Notes: generated by a model not told the origin, from the letters alone. 64,000 nucleotides of DNA from an uncultured Prevotella sp. (GCA_902798285.1 CADBVZ010000004.1:62001-126000); one strand, 5' to 3'. Numbered from the stretch's first letter, positions 15,947 through 25,029 are shown. A program made the numbers and translations.

Positions 15947-16394
15947 GATAGCACTTCTGCTGATAACGCTTTTAGGGCTCGTAGCGTGCGACCATCAGAC
16001 GGTATACCACCACTACGAGCATGCTTCTGAATCGGGTTGGGATAAAAACGATACGCTCAAGTATTTCGTCTCCCCGATTCAGGAGCCTGGTTCTTATCAG
16101 GAGGATGTGGAGCTTCGCGTGGTAAACACTTTCCCCTTCCTAAGCATCACGCTGGTGGTGGAACAAACGGTATTCCCCTTAGGTCAAACCACACGCCAAT
16201 CGCTGGAATGCAGTCTGATGAACGAGGAAGGCCACCCTACTGGCACAGGTATCAGCTTCTACCAGTACAGTTTCCCCCTGAAGAAGCTGGAACTGAATCA
16301 AGGCGACTCCATTCAGATTAACATCATCCACAATATGAAACGGGAGATCATGCCCGGCATCGCCGATGTGGGCGTAAAGATAAGTAAGAAGTGA
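15936..16394 (+). CDS. gldH: GldH-type gliding-motility lipoprotein
   Basis: A 152-aa lipoprotein starting MRNKIALLLITLLGLVAC, lipobox LVAC, at 15936 inside the end of the ricT-like gene. Mature motifs HYEHASESGWDKNDTLKYF and the later YSFPLKKLELNQGDSI fit GldH. GldH is needed for gliding in Flavobacterium but is widely kept in non-gliding Bacteroidetes, so motility should not be inferred. The gene ends 4 nt from the convergent rodA stop codon with no room for a terminator. Confidence 0.85.
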   Translation: MRNKIALLLITLLGLVACDHQTVYHHYEHASESGWDKNDTLKYFVSPIQEPGSYQEDVELRVVNTFPFLSITLVVEQTVFPLGQTTRQSLECSLMNEEGHPTGTGISFYQYSFPLKKLELNQGDSIQINIIHNMKREIMPGIADVGVKISKK

Positions 16395-16398
16395 GAGA

Positions 16399-17874
16399 TC
16401 ACCTCTGAACCATGTTACGGCTGGCGTCGATACGGAGGAAGATGAACAGCAGGAACGTGAAACCCCACAATGACGATCCGCCATAGCTAAAGAACGGCAG
16501 GGGAATACCAATCACGGGGGTCAAGCCCAGCACCATTCCAACATTGATAAACACATGGAACAGGAAAATACTGAGCACACTATAGCCATACACCCTTCCA
16601 AAGGTACGTGGTTGTCGCTCAGAAAGGTGAATCAGTCGTAAAATCAATGCCAGGAAAAGCAACAACACACCTGCAGAACCCACAAATCCCTCTTCCTCAC
16701 CCACTGTGCAGAAGATAAAGTCGGTATCCTGCTCAGGCACATATTTCAGCTTGGTCTGAGTACCATTCAGGAATCCTTTCCCCTCCAAGCCTCCAGAACC
16801 AATGGCTATTTCACTCTGATGTACATTATAGCCTGCGCCCTTCAGATCTTCCTCCAACCCCAGCAATACATTAATACGCACTCGCTGGTGGGGTTCAAGC
16901 ACATGATTCAGCGCATAGTCGGCCACATTGAAGAATAACAACGAGCCCAAGGCAAACGTGGCTATCCAGAGGTAGTTGGCAAAACGCGTCATCAGGTAGC
17001 GATACAGCAAATAGAATACAAGCAGAACGCAAAGCAGCATGCCTACATACGTGATATCGAAGGGGATGATGACGAGGGCGAAAAGGAGCGACAGTAAAGT
17101 TACGCCAATGCTGATGAGTATCAGGCGTACTGCCTCGCGCTTATCCGTGAAATACACATAGAGCAGTCCACACGAGAACAGCTGTATCAGCAACAGTACC
17201 ACAAACTTACCTACCGATGTGGGGGTATATAATAGCATCGTATCGGCAAAACGGATACCCACCACGAAATACACCACCATGGCAACACCCGTAAACAGGA
17301 TACTTCCCGGCATGCCCTCACGATAAAACATGAGGAAGAACGAGAGGTAAACAAGTGCAGAACCCGTCTCACGCTGAAGCACAATGAAGAGCATGGGCAA
17401 CAGCACGATAGCAAGTGTAAAGGCAAAATCCTTCCACTTCTGTATACTATAGCCATAGGTACTCATAAACTTAGCCAGAGCCAAGGCTGTGGCAAACTTC
17501 GCAAACTCGGCTGGTTGCAAGCGCAATGGTCCCAGCACCAGCCACGATCGGGAACCCTTGATACTATGCGGATTGAATATCGTGGCAAAGAGCAGCAACA
17601 GCATGAAGCCGAAAATGATATAGGCAAACATGTCGAGGTAACGATCGTCGAGCATCAGGATCACAAAGCCCAGCACAATCGAGGTACCGATCCATACGAT
17701 CTGCATACCAGAACGCGTGTCAAGGCTGAAGAGATCAGTCTCGCCATAATCATAGCTGGCACCACACACACTCACCCATCCGAAAACGAGGAGAGCGATA
17801 TAAAGCACGATCGTCCAATAGTCGAGCGAGCGAATCACGCCTTTTTCCCTTCTGCTACCTATCTGTTGTACCAT
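16399..17874 (-). CDS. rodA: Rod shape-determining peptidoglycan glycosyltransferase RodA
   Basis: A 491-aa SEDS-family membrane protein that polymerises glycan strands in the elongasome with PBP2. About ten or more helices are visible. SEDS marks include RLQPAEFAKFATALALAK, the long hydrophobic middle, YNVHQSEIAIGSGGLEGKG and FFSYGGSSLWG at the C-terminus. It is longer than the E. coli protein (about 370 aa), with an extra hydrophobic middle section usual in Bacteroidetes. It overlaps the PBP2 gene by 20 nt and is last in the mre operon. Confidence 0.94.
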   Translation of the reverse strand: MVQQIGSRREKGVIRSLDYWTIVLYIALLVFGWVSVCGASYDYGETDLFSLDTRSGMQIVWIGTSIVLGFVILMLDDRYLDMFAYIIFGFMLLLLFATIFNPHSIKGSRSWLVLGPLRLQPAEFAKFATALALAKFMSTYGYSIQKWKDFAFTLAIVLLPMLFIVLQRETGSALVYLSFFLMFYREGMPGSILFTGVAMVVYFVVGIRFADTMLLYTPTSVGKFVVLLLIQLFSCGLLYVYFTDKREAVRLILISIGVTLLSLLFALVIIPFDITYVGMLLCVLLVFYLLYRYLMTRFANYLWIATFALGSLLFFNVADYALNHVLEPHQRVRINVLLGLEEDLKGAGYNVHQSEIAIGSGGLEGKGFLNGTQTKLKYVPEQDTDFIFCTVGEEEGFVGSAGVLLLFLALILRLIHLSERQPRTFGRVYGYSVLSIFLFHVFINVGMVLGLTPVIGIPLPFFSYGGSSLWGFTFLLFIFLRIDASRNMVQR

Positions 17875-19708
17875 AGTTGATTCTACGTTCCTGAATATTC
17901 CTAGCCTTGGCCTCTGAAGCCTCGGAGAGTTTACCTTTTATATATTGTTCCATGATGAGACCTCCGATAGGCACACCATAGGTGGCACCCCATCCACCGT
18001 TCTCCACATATACTGCAACAGCTATCTTGGGATGATCCATCGGTGCAAAGCCCATGAATACGGAGTGGTCGTGGCCTCGGTTCTGAGCTGTACCCGTCTT
18101 ACCACAAGCCATGAAATCATACTTACCCAACTCATGACACGTACCTCCGAGTACTGAGGATCGCATGCCCTGAACCACATAATCATAAGCCTCGCGACTG
18201 GCCTTCGTGTAATGCTTGCGTGTAAAGGCAGTATCGAGTGGTTCGCCCTGCACCTTGCGAACTACATGGGGCACGTAGTAATAGCCGCGATTGGCAATGG
18301 TAGCACCCAGATTGGCAATCTGAAGCGGTGTGGCATTTACCTCACCCTGTCCGATAGCTATAGAAATAATCGTAAGTCCGTTCCAAGAGCCCTTGTAAGC
18401 CTTATCGTAGAACTGGGCATTGGGAATCAGTCCTCGTTTCTCGCCTGGCAGATCGATACCCAGACGATAGCCGAAACCCATGGATACCATATAGTCGCGC
18501 CATGTGTTCATGGCATTCTGCACAGAACCGTATTTCGAGATGTTCGTATTGATCATGTGGTAGAGTCCCCAGCAGAAGTAACCATTACACGAAGTACTAA
18601 GCGCAGGCACCAAGGGCAGCGGGGCGGCATGTCCGTGACATCCCACGTGCAGACCCTTGAAGTTGAAACCATGTCCGCAGGGATACATCGTTTGCGGGGT
18701 AATCACACCTTCAGTCATGAACGTCAGTCCCTGTGTGGTCTTGAAAGTAGAGCCTGGCGGATACTGACCCATGATACTACGGTTAAGCAGAGGCTTCCAT
18801 ACATCCTGCGACAACAAACGGTGATTCTTCGAGCGTAGACGACCTACCATCATTCGTGGATCATATGAAGGCGATGATACCATACACAGCACCTCACCCG
18901 TAGATGGATCGATCGCCACAATACTGCCTATCTTGCCTTCCATCAGGCGCTCGCCCAGTGCTTGCAAATCGGCATCAATGCCCAGCGTCAGGTTCTTGCC
19001 TGGAATGGCACGCTGATCGAGTGAGCCATTCATGTATCGGCCCTGAATACGTCCATGGGCATCGCGCAGCAGGATCTGCACACCTTTTTGACCACGCAAC
19101 TGCTTCTCGTAGGAACGTTCTATACCCAGTTTGCCGATATAATCACCAGGCTGGTAATAGTCGTCCTCCTCAATGTCGGCTGGTGATACCTCTGCCACAT
19201 CGCCCAGGACATGGGCTCCCATATTATAGGTATACTGACGCACACTACGTTTCTGAACGTAGAAGCCAGGAAAGCGGTACATCTTCTCTTGAAACACGCT
19301 GAAGTCCTTATCAGAGAGCTGACTCATAAACAGCTGCTCCGTAAAGCGAGAATAGCCCGGATTCTTATTGCGATCCTTCATGGTTGCCATACGGCGGTCG
19401 AATTCTTCCTTCGTAATACCGAGGGCATGACAGAAGTCGAGGGTATCGAGTCGTCCCTTGGCCTCGTTCATTACCACCATAATATCATACGAAGGCTGGT
19501 TATACACCATCAGCTTGCCATTCCTATCGAGGATGGCACCACGCGATGGATATTCTATTTTCTTAAGGAAGGCGTTCGAGTCGGCACTTTTCTTGTAGTC
19601 ATCGCTGGTGATCTGGAGTTGGAACAATCGGATGATGTAGATGACTACAATCGCTATAGCCACCCCAGCAATCACAAATTTACGTTTCTCAAGACCGTAA
19701 TCCTTCAC
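17855..19708 (-). CDS. mrdA: Penicillin-binding protein 2
   Basis: A 617-aa transpeptidase of the elongasome. One N-terminal anchor helix (VIAGVAIAIVVIYIIRLF) precedes a dimerisation domain and a transpeptidase domain. Active-site motifs are SxxK in GSTFKTTQG, SxN in STSCNGYF and KTG in CGKTGTAQN. It cross-links glycan strands made by RodA. The start overlaps the mreD stop by 4 nt, so translation is probably coupled. It lies between mreD and rodA in the standard Bacteroidales order. Confidence 0.95.
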   Translation of the reverse strand: MKDYGLEKRKFVIAGVAIAIVVIYIIRLFQLQITSDDYKKSADSNAFLKKIEYPSRGAILDRNGKLMVYNQPSYDIMVVMNEAKGRLDTLDFCHALGITKEEFDRRMATMKDRNKNPGYSRFTEQLFMSQLSDKDFSVFQEKMYRFPGFYVQKRSVRQYTYNMGAHVLGDVAEVSPADIEEDDYYQPGDYIGKLGIERSYEKQLRGQKGVQILLRDAHGRIQGRYMNGSLDQRAIPGKNLTLGIDADLQALGERLMEGKIGSIVAIDPSTGEVLCMVSSPSYDPRMMVGRLRSKNHRLLSQDVWKPLLNRSIMGQYPPGSTFKTTQGLTFMTEGVITPQTMYPCGHGFNFKGLHVGCHGHAAPLPLVPALSTSCNGYFCWGLYHMINTNISKYGSVQNAMNTWRDYMVSMGFGYRLGIDLPGEKRGLIPNAQFYDKAYKGSWNGLTIISIAIGQGEVNATPLQIANLGATIANRGYYYVPHVVRKVQGEPLDTAFTRKHYTKASREAYDYVVQGMRSSVLGGTCHELGKYDFMACGKTGTAQNRGHDHSVFMGFAPMDHPKIAVAVYVENGGWGATYGVPIGGLIMEQYIKGKLSEASEAKARNIQERRINYGTTDR

Positions 19709-20205
19709 CTCGAACGAACACTTTCAATAGCCATCATCAGAATCCACGTCAGAACGGCACTGGTAAAAGCTCTCTCAAGCCACACTAACCAGTCGAAAAA
19801 AGAGAAAGCCTCGACAGCGAAGAACAGTAAACAAAAGAATACTGTTATCACGCTGCTCAAGAAGCAGAACTTATTTGTGCCGAGTGATTTCAGCGACACC
19901 TCCAGATCCGCAGCCGAGTCGCGTGGTACAACAGTCTCTAACACATAGGGCTGTACAAAAGCTACCAGCGTCATGCATCCGGCTGCCAGGCCTGGGGTGC
20001 TAGAGAAGATATCAATCACCAAACCCAGTAAGAAACAGCTTAGCAGCATGATCCATTTGGGGAAACCACGACGGAAAGTGATGGCAAAATACACATACAG
20101 CAAGGGCGTAGCCACATCGAACAAATGAACATGGTTCAGAATCAGCACCTGAGCCACGAACAGAGCCACGAACATTGCCAAGCGATTCAGTAATTCTATT
20201 GCCAT
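19705..20205 (-). CDS. mreD: Rod shape-determining protein MreD
   Basis: A 166-aa membrane protein with five or six hydrophobic segments and no catalytic motif. Identity rests on position between mreC and mrdA, size, and the MreD-like pattern LFDVATPLLYVYFAI. MreD links the MreBC complex to PBP2 and RodA. It starts 13 nt after mreC. Confidence 0.85.
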   Translation of the reverse strand: MAIELLNRLAMFVALFVAQVLILNHVHLFDVATPLLYVYFAITFRRGFPKWIMLLSCFLLGLVIDIFSSTPGLAAGCMTLVAFVQPYVLETVVPRDSAADLEVSLKSLGTNKFCFLSSVITVFFCLLFFAVEAFSFFDWLVWLERAFTSAVLTWILMMAIESVRSR

Positions 20206-20218
20206 CGGGATATTCTGA

Positions 20219-21085
20219 TTATTTCTGTTTTACACTGATCGAGTCGCGAGCGGCCTGCATCAAAGCAGCACGCTCAGCAATACTCTTGTCACTTATCACA
20301 CACACATCGCGCACACAACTGAAATCGGTACTCAATCTCACCTTCAGTTTATACGACAAGCCGTCGCGCGAATTATAGGCCTGCTCAATCTTTCCCACCA
20401 GCACACCAGAGGGGAAGATGCTTGAGAAGCCACTCGTCTCCACATACTCACCAAGTTTGAACTTCGCATGGCGGGGCACATCCTCTACATAGGCCACAGA
20501 TGGGTCGCCACCATACCAGTGCAGATAGCCGAAATAGCCACGTCCGCGGATACAGCAGCTGATACGCGAAGAAGAAGCATTCAAGGCAGGAATCACAACG
20601 GAGTAATGGTCGCCCACAAGGTAAACCACACCCACGACACCATTGCCGCAAGCCACACCCATGTCCACCTCTACGCCGTCCTTACGACCCTTATCAATGG
20701 TCATCAGGTTCTCAGACTTGTGAACGGTATTATCTACCACCTTCGCAGGTATCACCTCATACTGGCTAAGGAATTCAAGTCCCTTGCGTTCCAGATCGGT
20801 TGTATCCTTCGTCACATCGCCATAAAGGCGTCGCAACTGGGTTACCTGACGCTCCAAGTAGAAATTGCGTTGCGAGAGTTCTTCATTCACCCGGGAGAGG
20901 TGAAAGTATGCAAAGATATTGCTCTCCCACTGGTTTACCTTTCCCACCATGGCATTGGCCGACGAGGACCACACACTACCATGATAGCTGTTGTACTGAA
21001 ACAACAGAACACCACTGGCCACTTCCAACAAAATGAAAACGAACCAGTGATGATACTTTGTAAGGAAATCCAGCAGGTTACGCAT
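20219..21085 (-). CDS. mreC: Rod shape-determining protein MreC
   Basis: A 288-aa bitopic periplasmic protein. The N-terminal helix (WFVFILLEVASGVLLF) is followed by a coiled coil (RVNEELSQRNFYLERQ) and a beta-rich region with the MreC marks VACGNGVVGVV and ETSGFSSIFPSGVLVG. It scaffolds PBP2 in the elongasome. Three nucleotides separate it from mreB. Confidence 0.93.
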   Translation of the reverse strand: MRNLLDFLTKYHHWFVFILLEVASGVLLFQYNSYHGSVWSSSANAMVGKVNQWESNIFAYFHLSRVNEELSQRNFYLERQVTQLRRLYGDVTKDTTDLERKGLEFLSQYEVIPAKVVDNTVHKSENLMTIDKGRKDGVEVDMGVACGNGVVGVVYLVGDHYSVVIPALNASSSRISCCIRGRGYFGYLHWYGGDPSVAYVEDVPRHAKFKLGEYVETSGFSSIFPSGVLVGKIEQAYNSRDGLSYKLKVRLSTDFSCVRDVCVISDKSIAERAALMQAARDSISVKQK

Positions 21086-21088
21086 GAA

Positions 21089-22111
21089 TTATCTCATCAG
21101 GAACGAGAAACGATCCACATTCTTCAGGGCAACACCTGCACCCTTAGCCACACTGTGGAGGGGATCCTCGGGCACGTGGAACTCAATGTGCATCTTGTCA
21201 GTCAGTCGCTTGTCAAGACCACGCAGCAAAGCGCCACCACCAGTCAGGTAGATACCATTCTGAACAATATCGGCATACAACTCAGGAGGTGTGCTCTCAA
21301 GGGCTGAGAGTACAGCAGTCTCAATGCGTGATACAGTCTTGTCGAGACAGTGGGCAATCTCCTGATAGCATACAGGTACTTCCATAGGCAGAGCAGTAAT
21401 ACGGTTAGGACCATGTACCACGAAATCCTCAGGAGCATCCTCACCCAGATCGGTAAGGGCAGAACCTACGGCAATCTTGATACGCTCAGCCATACGCTCA
21501 CTGACTTTCACGTTATGCTGACGATACATATATTCCTGGATATCAGCGGTCAGGTCGTCACCAGCCGTACGTATGGAGTTGTTGGAAACGATACCACCCA
21601 GTGAAATCACAGCAATCTCGGTAGAACCACCACCGATATCAACAATCATGTTACCCTCAGGAGCCTCTACATCGATACCGATACCAATAGCAGCAGCCAT
21701 CGGCTCGAAAATCAGGTAAACATCACGTCCGTCGGCATGCTCTGCTGAGTCGCGAACGGCACGCAGCTCCACTTCGGTAGAACCTGAAGGAACACCAATT
21801 ACCATACGAAGTGAGGGAGAGAACAGGCGACTGCCCGTATGAACCATCTTAATCAGTCCTCGCATCATCTGCTCGCAGGCAGAGAAGTCGGCAATCACGC
21901 CGTCACGGAGCGGACGGATGGTTTTTATGTTCTCGTGTGTTTTCTCATACATCATTTTCGCCTCGTTACCTACAGCAATCATCTTTTCGGTACGGCGATC
22001 CAGTGCAACAACCGAGGGTTCGTCGACCACAATCTTATCATCGCTGATAATAATGGTGTTGGCCGTACCAAGGTCCATTGCAATCTCTTGCACAAAACTA
22101 AAAAATCCCAT
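21089..22111 (-). CDS. mreB: Rod shape-determining actin-like protein MreB
   Basis: A 340-aa cytoskeletal ATPase. The phosphate-1 loop is DLGTANTII, phosphate-2 is DIGGGSTEIAVIS, and the adenosine motif is LTGGGALLRG. Length and motifs are standard for MreB. It directs the placement of cell-wall synthesis. The gene follows the purH fragment by 36 nt with no -7 box between them, so the whole run from purH to rodA probably shares one promoter at 22791. Confidence 0.97.
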   Translation of the reverse strand: MGFFSFVQEIAMDLGTANTIIISDDKIVVDEPSVVALDRRTEKMIAVGNEAKMMYEKTHENIKTIRPLRDGVIADFSACEQMMRGLIKMVHTGSRLFSPSLRMVIGVPSGSTEVELRAVRDSAEHADGRDVYLIFEPMAAAIGIGIDVEAPEGNMIVDIGGGSTEIAVISLGGIVSNNSIRTAGDDLTADIQEYMYRQHNVKVSERMAERIKIAVGSALTDLGEDAPEDFVVHGPNRITALPMEVPVCYQEIAHCLDKTVSRIETAVLSALESTPPELYADIVQNGIYLTGGGALLRGLDKRLTDKMHIEFHVPEDPLHSVAKGAGVALKNVDRFSFLMR

Positions 22112-22147
22112 TCTTTTTATCCTTAAAACTTAATTCAAAATTCCAAA

Positions 22148-22750
22148 TTACTTTGCAGTATTTACGAACCATGCGTTGATGGCGGTATCGTAATGCGAGC
22201 TTACGCCGAAGGCACGGGTAGCAAACATTCTGCGATCCTCAATATCCGTCTGGGCACCCTTCTTGTTCAGGATATCCAGCAGCACACCATACTCAGCCTT
22301 GCTGGGTACAATCACCACATCCTTGAAGTTCTTTGCTCCAGCACGAATCAGCGAAATACCGCCGATATCAATCTTCTCAATGATGTCAGCCTCCGAGGCG
22401 CCACTGGCCACGGTCTGCTCAAAGGGGTAAAGGTCTACGATGACGAGATCAATCTCAGGAATCTCGTACTGCTTCATCTGCTCGATGTCGCCAGCGTTCT
22501 CACGACGGGCCAGAATACCTCCGAACACTTTCGGATGAAGAGTCTTCACACGACCACCGAGAATAGAGGGATAAGTGGTTACATCCTCAACTTTCTGGCA
22601 CTCATAACCCAGCGATTCAATAAACTGCTGTGTACCACCAGTTGAAAGGAACTTCACACCTTCTTCATTCAATTTCTTCAGGAGCTCGTCGAGTCCGTCT
22701 TTGTGAAAAACCGACACCAAAGCGGTCTTAATCTTCTTTGTTTCAGCCAT
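22148..22750 (-). CDS. PurH cyclohydrolase-domain protein without the AICAR formyltransferase part
   Basis: A 200-aa protein matching only the N-terminal, MGS-like IMP cyclohydrolase part of PurH: LVSVFHKDGLDELL, FLSTGGTQQFIE, TYPSILGGRVKTLHPK and DLVIVDLYPFEQTVA. It closes FAICAR to IMP. PurH is usually about 507 aa with a C-terminal formyltransferase. Here the frame stops right after SSHYDTAINAWF, where the linker would start, and mreB begins 36 nt later, so no second half remains nearby. It is intact with a normal stop. A separate formyltransferase gene must exist elsewhere if the pathway is complete. Confidence 0.85.
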   Translation of the reverse strand: MAETKKIKTALVSVFHKDGLDELLKKLNEEGVKFLSTGGTQQFIESLGYECQKVEDVTTYPSILGGRVKTLHPKVFGGILARRENAGDIEQMKQYEIPEIDLVIVDLYPFEQTVASGASEADIIEKIDIGGISLIRAGAKNFKDVVIVPSKAEYGVLLDILNKKGAQTDIEDRRMFATRAFGVSSHYDTAINAWFVNTAK

Positions 22751-22790
22751 TTGTATTACTTTATAACGTTATAAATTCAAATTCAGGCTG

Positions 22791-22798
22791 CAAAATTA
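22791..22798 (-). promoter_or_regulatory. -7 box of the purH-mre operon
   Basis: The minus strand reads TAATTTTG, fitting TAnnTTTG, 40 nt before the purH start. No clear -33 TTTG is present. Confidence 0.6.
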
Positions 22799-22803
22799 CA
22801 AAA

Positions 22804-22853
22804 TAAAAACGGATTATCCCTCATTTTCGCGAAGAAAAATCAGGTTAATCCGT
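22804..22853 (-). terminator. Terminator of the rhamnose mutarotase gene
   Basis: On the minus strand ACGGATTA pairs with TAATCCGT around a second inner stem (GATTTTTC with GAAAATGA, imperfect), and TTTTTATTTT follows. It separates rhaM from the purH promoter. Confidence 0.8.
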
Positions 22854-22874
22854 GTTAAAATAAGATAGGTCAAT

Positions 22875-23192
22875 CTAATCCAAGTGAAAAACCTCCTGAA
22901 TAGGTACTGTTACCGGCGAATTATCAGGGTTAACCTCCATAATGTCGGCCATCATATCCCACCATTTCTGGGTGATGGGATCCACGTTGTCCGTATCCTG
23001 CGAGTTACCCTCACCTGAACACTCCTGATAACCAAACAGAATGTTGGTCTCCTTATCCCAATAGATACTGTAGTTGCTCACACCGCCGTCCTTGATCATC
23101 TTCACAAGTTCAGGCCAAATAGCAGCATGACGCTTCTCATACTCCTTCTCACAACCTGGTTTCAGGTACATCTTAAATGCAAATCTTTTCAT
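22875..23192 (-). CDS. rhaM: L-rhamnose mutarotase
   Basis: A 105-aa protein that interconverts the alpha and beta anomers of L-rhamnose. Family residues are in place: Y18 and H22 in EYEKRHAAIWPEL and the Trp pair W77/W78 in TQKWWDMMADIM. A short insert (about residues 60-70) makes it slightly different from the E. coli enzyme. It follows the CE12 esterase by 49 nt on the same strand. This fits use of rhamnogalacturonan, which releases rhamnose. No rhaA, rhaB or rhaD lies in the window. Confidence 0.9.
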   Translation of the reverse strand: MKRFAFKMYLKPGCEKEYEKRHAAIWPELVKMIKDGGVSNYSIYWDKETNILFGYQECSGEGNSQDTDNVDPITQKWWDMMADIMEVNPDNSPVTVPIQEVFHLD

Positions 23193-23241
23193 ATCCTTAA
23201 TGTTTAATGTTTAATATTTCTGAGCGAAGCGAATTAAATGT

Positions 23242-24429
23242 TTAATTCCCATCAGGCTTAGTCAGGTTGCTCCCCGTCGACATATACCATATGAACTTGT
23301 CTGGATCATCTGGCTGCGATGGATCAAAGTCCTGCCAATCGCTACGCAGATGTTTCGTTAACGGGCAACCTATCTGTTTCAGCCCCATCACCACCATCTT
23401 AGCTATCTCGCAAGCACCATACGGATTAAAGTGAGTATTGTCAGCCAGCGGCTTGTCCTGCCCAGGGAATGTGTTGGCTGGATAGTGTACCAGCGAGCGT
23501 TTTGAGCCCTCTTCGCCCAGCGCCTCATAGAAAGCCGTCGACATTGCCGTGAGGTCTATGACAGGTACATTCTCACGTCTTGCCACCGTTTTCATCGCCT
23601 CCGGATAGTCGCCGTGGGTATTTTTGATGGTCTTGTGGTCATCGTTGAAGAATCTTCGAGCCGTGGGGGTGCAGAAGATGATGTTTCCCCCTGCCTCTCT
23701 CGCACGATCGGCGAATATCTTCAGGTTTCGCGAGTATGAATACCAAGCTCCGTCGCCAGCTTTCTTCTCCTTCTCATCGTTATGGCCAAATTCCACTATC
23801 ACATAGTCTCCTGGCTTTAATTGTGTCAGGATTTTATCAAGTCGCAATTGCGCCAAGAAGGTGGTACACGACAAACCACTCTCGGCATAGTTAGCTATAG
23901 CCACCTGAGGGGTAAACCATCGTGTAATCATCTGTCCCCATGAAGCCCAGGGCTCATCTTCCTGATCCACCACCGTAGAGTTTCCACAAAGGAAGACAGT
24001 AGTCACCTCTTTCACGGATTCTATCCTGATGCGTTCCACGGCTGGTGCAGGACCACAAAATGAGAGAGTCAGCGAATCGTCCCAGTTCTTGTAGGATAAC
24101 TCGCGTGGCTTCAGCTTCACCACCTTGTCGCCCTCTATCTTCGGTTGGTGTTTGTTCACCACAAACGTTATCTCCTCAAACTTGCCTTTCTTCGTAGTAA
24201 TTAAGTCGGTATAATGGCGGCGGCTCTCTGCACGCACTACAGTCTGCCCTACCCTTTTCTTCGAGCCCAGCGTCACCGTTACCTTGTAATTACCATCAGC
24301 CACAGCCACAGCATAGCTAAAGGGCTTGCTGTCAGCCTTTTTCAGCATCGTATCCACCACCAGAGTCTGCGCCGTTGCCGTCAGCATCATCATACTGCAA
24401 ACTATCAGCAAAAAGAGTCTTTTCTTCAT
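23242..24429 (-). CDS. Rhamnogalacturonan acetylesterase-like protein, CE12 (SGNH hydrolase)
   Basis: A 395-aa secreted esterase. The signal peptide ends near ATAQ. An N-terminal beta domain of about 130 residues comes before an SGNH domain with block I LCGNSTVVDQ (Ser nucleophile), the G/N residues of block III in EFGHNDEK, and the Asp/His pair in DNTHFNPYGA. CE12 enzymes remove acetyl groups from rhamnogalacturonan so that lyases can act. It leads a two-gene unit with rhaM. A PL11 lyase and a GH105 hydrolase for the same polymer lie 30 kb away. Confidence 0.88.
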   Translation of the reverse strand: MKKRLFLLIVCSMMMLTATAQTLVVDTMLKKADSKPFSYAVAVADGNYKVTVTLGSKKRVGQTVVRAESRRHYTDLITTKKGKFEEITFVVNKHQPKIEGDKVVKLKPRELSYKNWDDSLTLSFCGPAPAVERIRIESVKEVTTVFLCGNSTVVDQEDEPWASWGQMITRWFTPQVAIANYAESGLSCTTFLAQLRLDKILTQLKPGDYVIVEFGHNDEKEKKAGDGAWYSYSRNLKIFADRAREAGGNIIFCTPTARRFFNDDHKTIKNTHGDYPEAMKTVARRENVPVIDLTAMSTAFYEALGEEGSKRSLVHYPANTFPGQDKPLADNTHFNPYGACEIAKMVVMGLKQIGCPLTKHLRSDWQDFDPSQPDDPDKFIWYMSTGSNLTKPDGN

Positions 24430-24448
24430 CTTTTCAGTTATTTGTGTG

Positions 24449-24456
24449 CAAAGATA
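24449..24456 (-). promoter_or_regulatory. -7 box of the CE12-rhaM unit
   Basis: The minus strand reads TATCTTTG followed by CAC, 19 nt before the ATG at 24429. Confidence 0.7.
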
Positions 24457-24571
24457 ACTATTTCCCCCACCATCCTACCCTAATTTTTGATAATCTTTCT
24501 ATAATCTTTGACTTATTGCATCCTCCTCGGATAGAATATCAGGCCGCGATTCTCACTTTTTCGCCAAAACT

Positions 24572-24603
24572 TTTGGAGGTTTATAGAGTATTTCTTACCT
24601 TTG
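24572..24603 (+). promoter_or_regulatory. Promoter of the small lipoprotein gene
   Basis: TTTG, 20-nt spacer, TACCTTTG: a full match to the Bacteroidetes -33/-7 consensus. The start codon at 24658 lies 54 nt downstream. Confidence 0.8.
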
Positions 24604-24657
24604 CATGCAATTTTATAATGTAAGCAGCAAGCAGAAACACTTTAAGCAAAGAGAAAC

Positions 24658-25029
24658 ATGAAGAAAAACGTCCTATTACTCATGATACTTGGACTGATGA
24701 TCAGTCTGATGGGGTGTCGTACGCCTATGCAAACCTCGTCGACATCACCATCGGAGGATGGCGGAAAGGCTAACGATAACGGACCTGCCATTCTTTTCGT
24801 ATCTGGAACCATCAGCTTCGACTCGATAGCCAATGCCTACCATATTAAGCCAGTCGTGGCAGTATTGACGGACATGAATGGCAGGAAAGTAGTACAAGGA
24901 TCGTTCGACAATACCAACTATTGCAGGCTCAATACGGCTCAATTACCTTCTGGAGTGTATGTGCTACAGATACTTCAAGACAATCAACTCCTTTACACGA
25001 ACAAGGTTCTTAAACGCCGATTGTTGTAA
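24658..25029 (+). CDS. Small lipoprotein with a sorting-domain-like C-terminus
   Basis: A 123-aa protein starting MKKNVLLLMILGLMISLMGC, lipobox LMGC. A Ser/Thr-rich stretch follows, then a beta-rich region: VVAVLTDMNGRKVVQG, then LPSGVYVLQIL, ending in YTNKVLKR. That order (NGR, SGVY, KV.KR) is typical of type A C-terminal signals of the type IX secretion system. Here it sits on a lipoprotein with no cargo domain between, so it may just be a beta domain of the same fold. The gene stands alone with its own promoter and is followed by a large palindrome. Function unknown. Confidence 0.7.
   Translation: MKKNVLLLMILGLMISLMGCRTPMQTSSTSPSEDGGKANDNGPAILFVSGTISFDSIANAYHIKPVVAVLTDMNGRKVVQGSFDNTNYCRLNTAQLPSGVYVLQILQDNQLLYTNKVLKRRLL

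Noticed and set aside
22112-22147. Frameshifted second half of purH
   Set aside because: Only 36 nt lie between the purH stop and mreB, so no formyltransferase sequence is hidden there.
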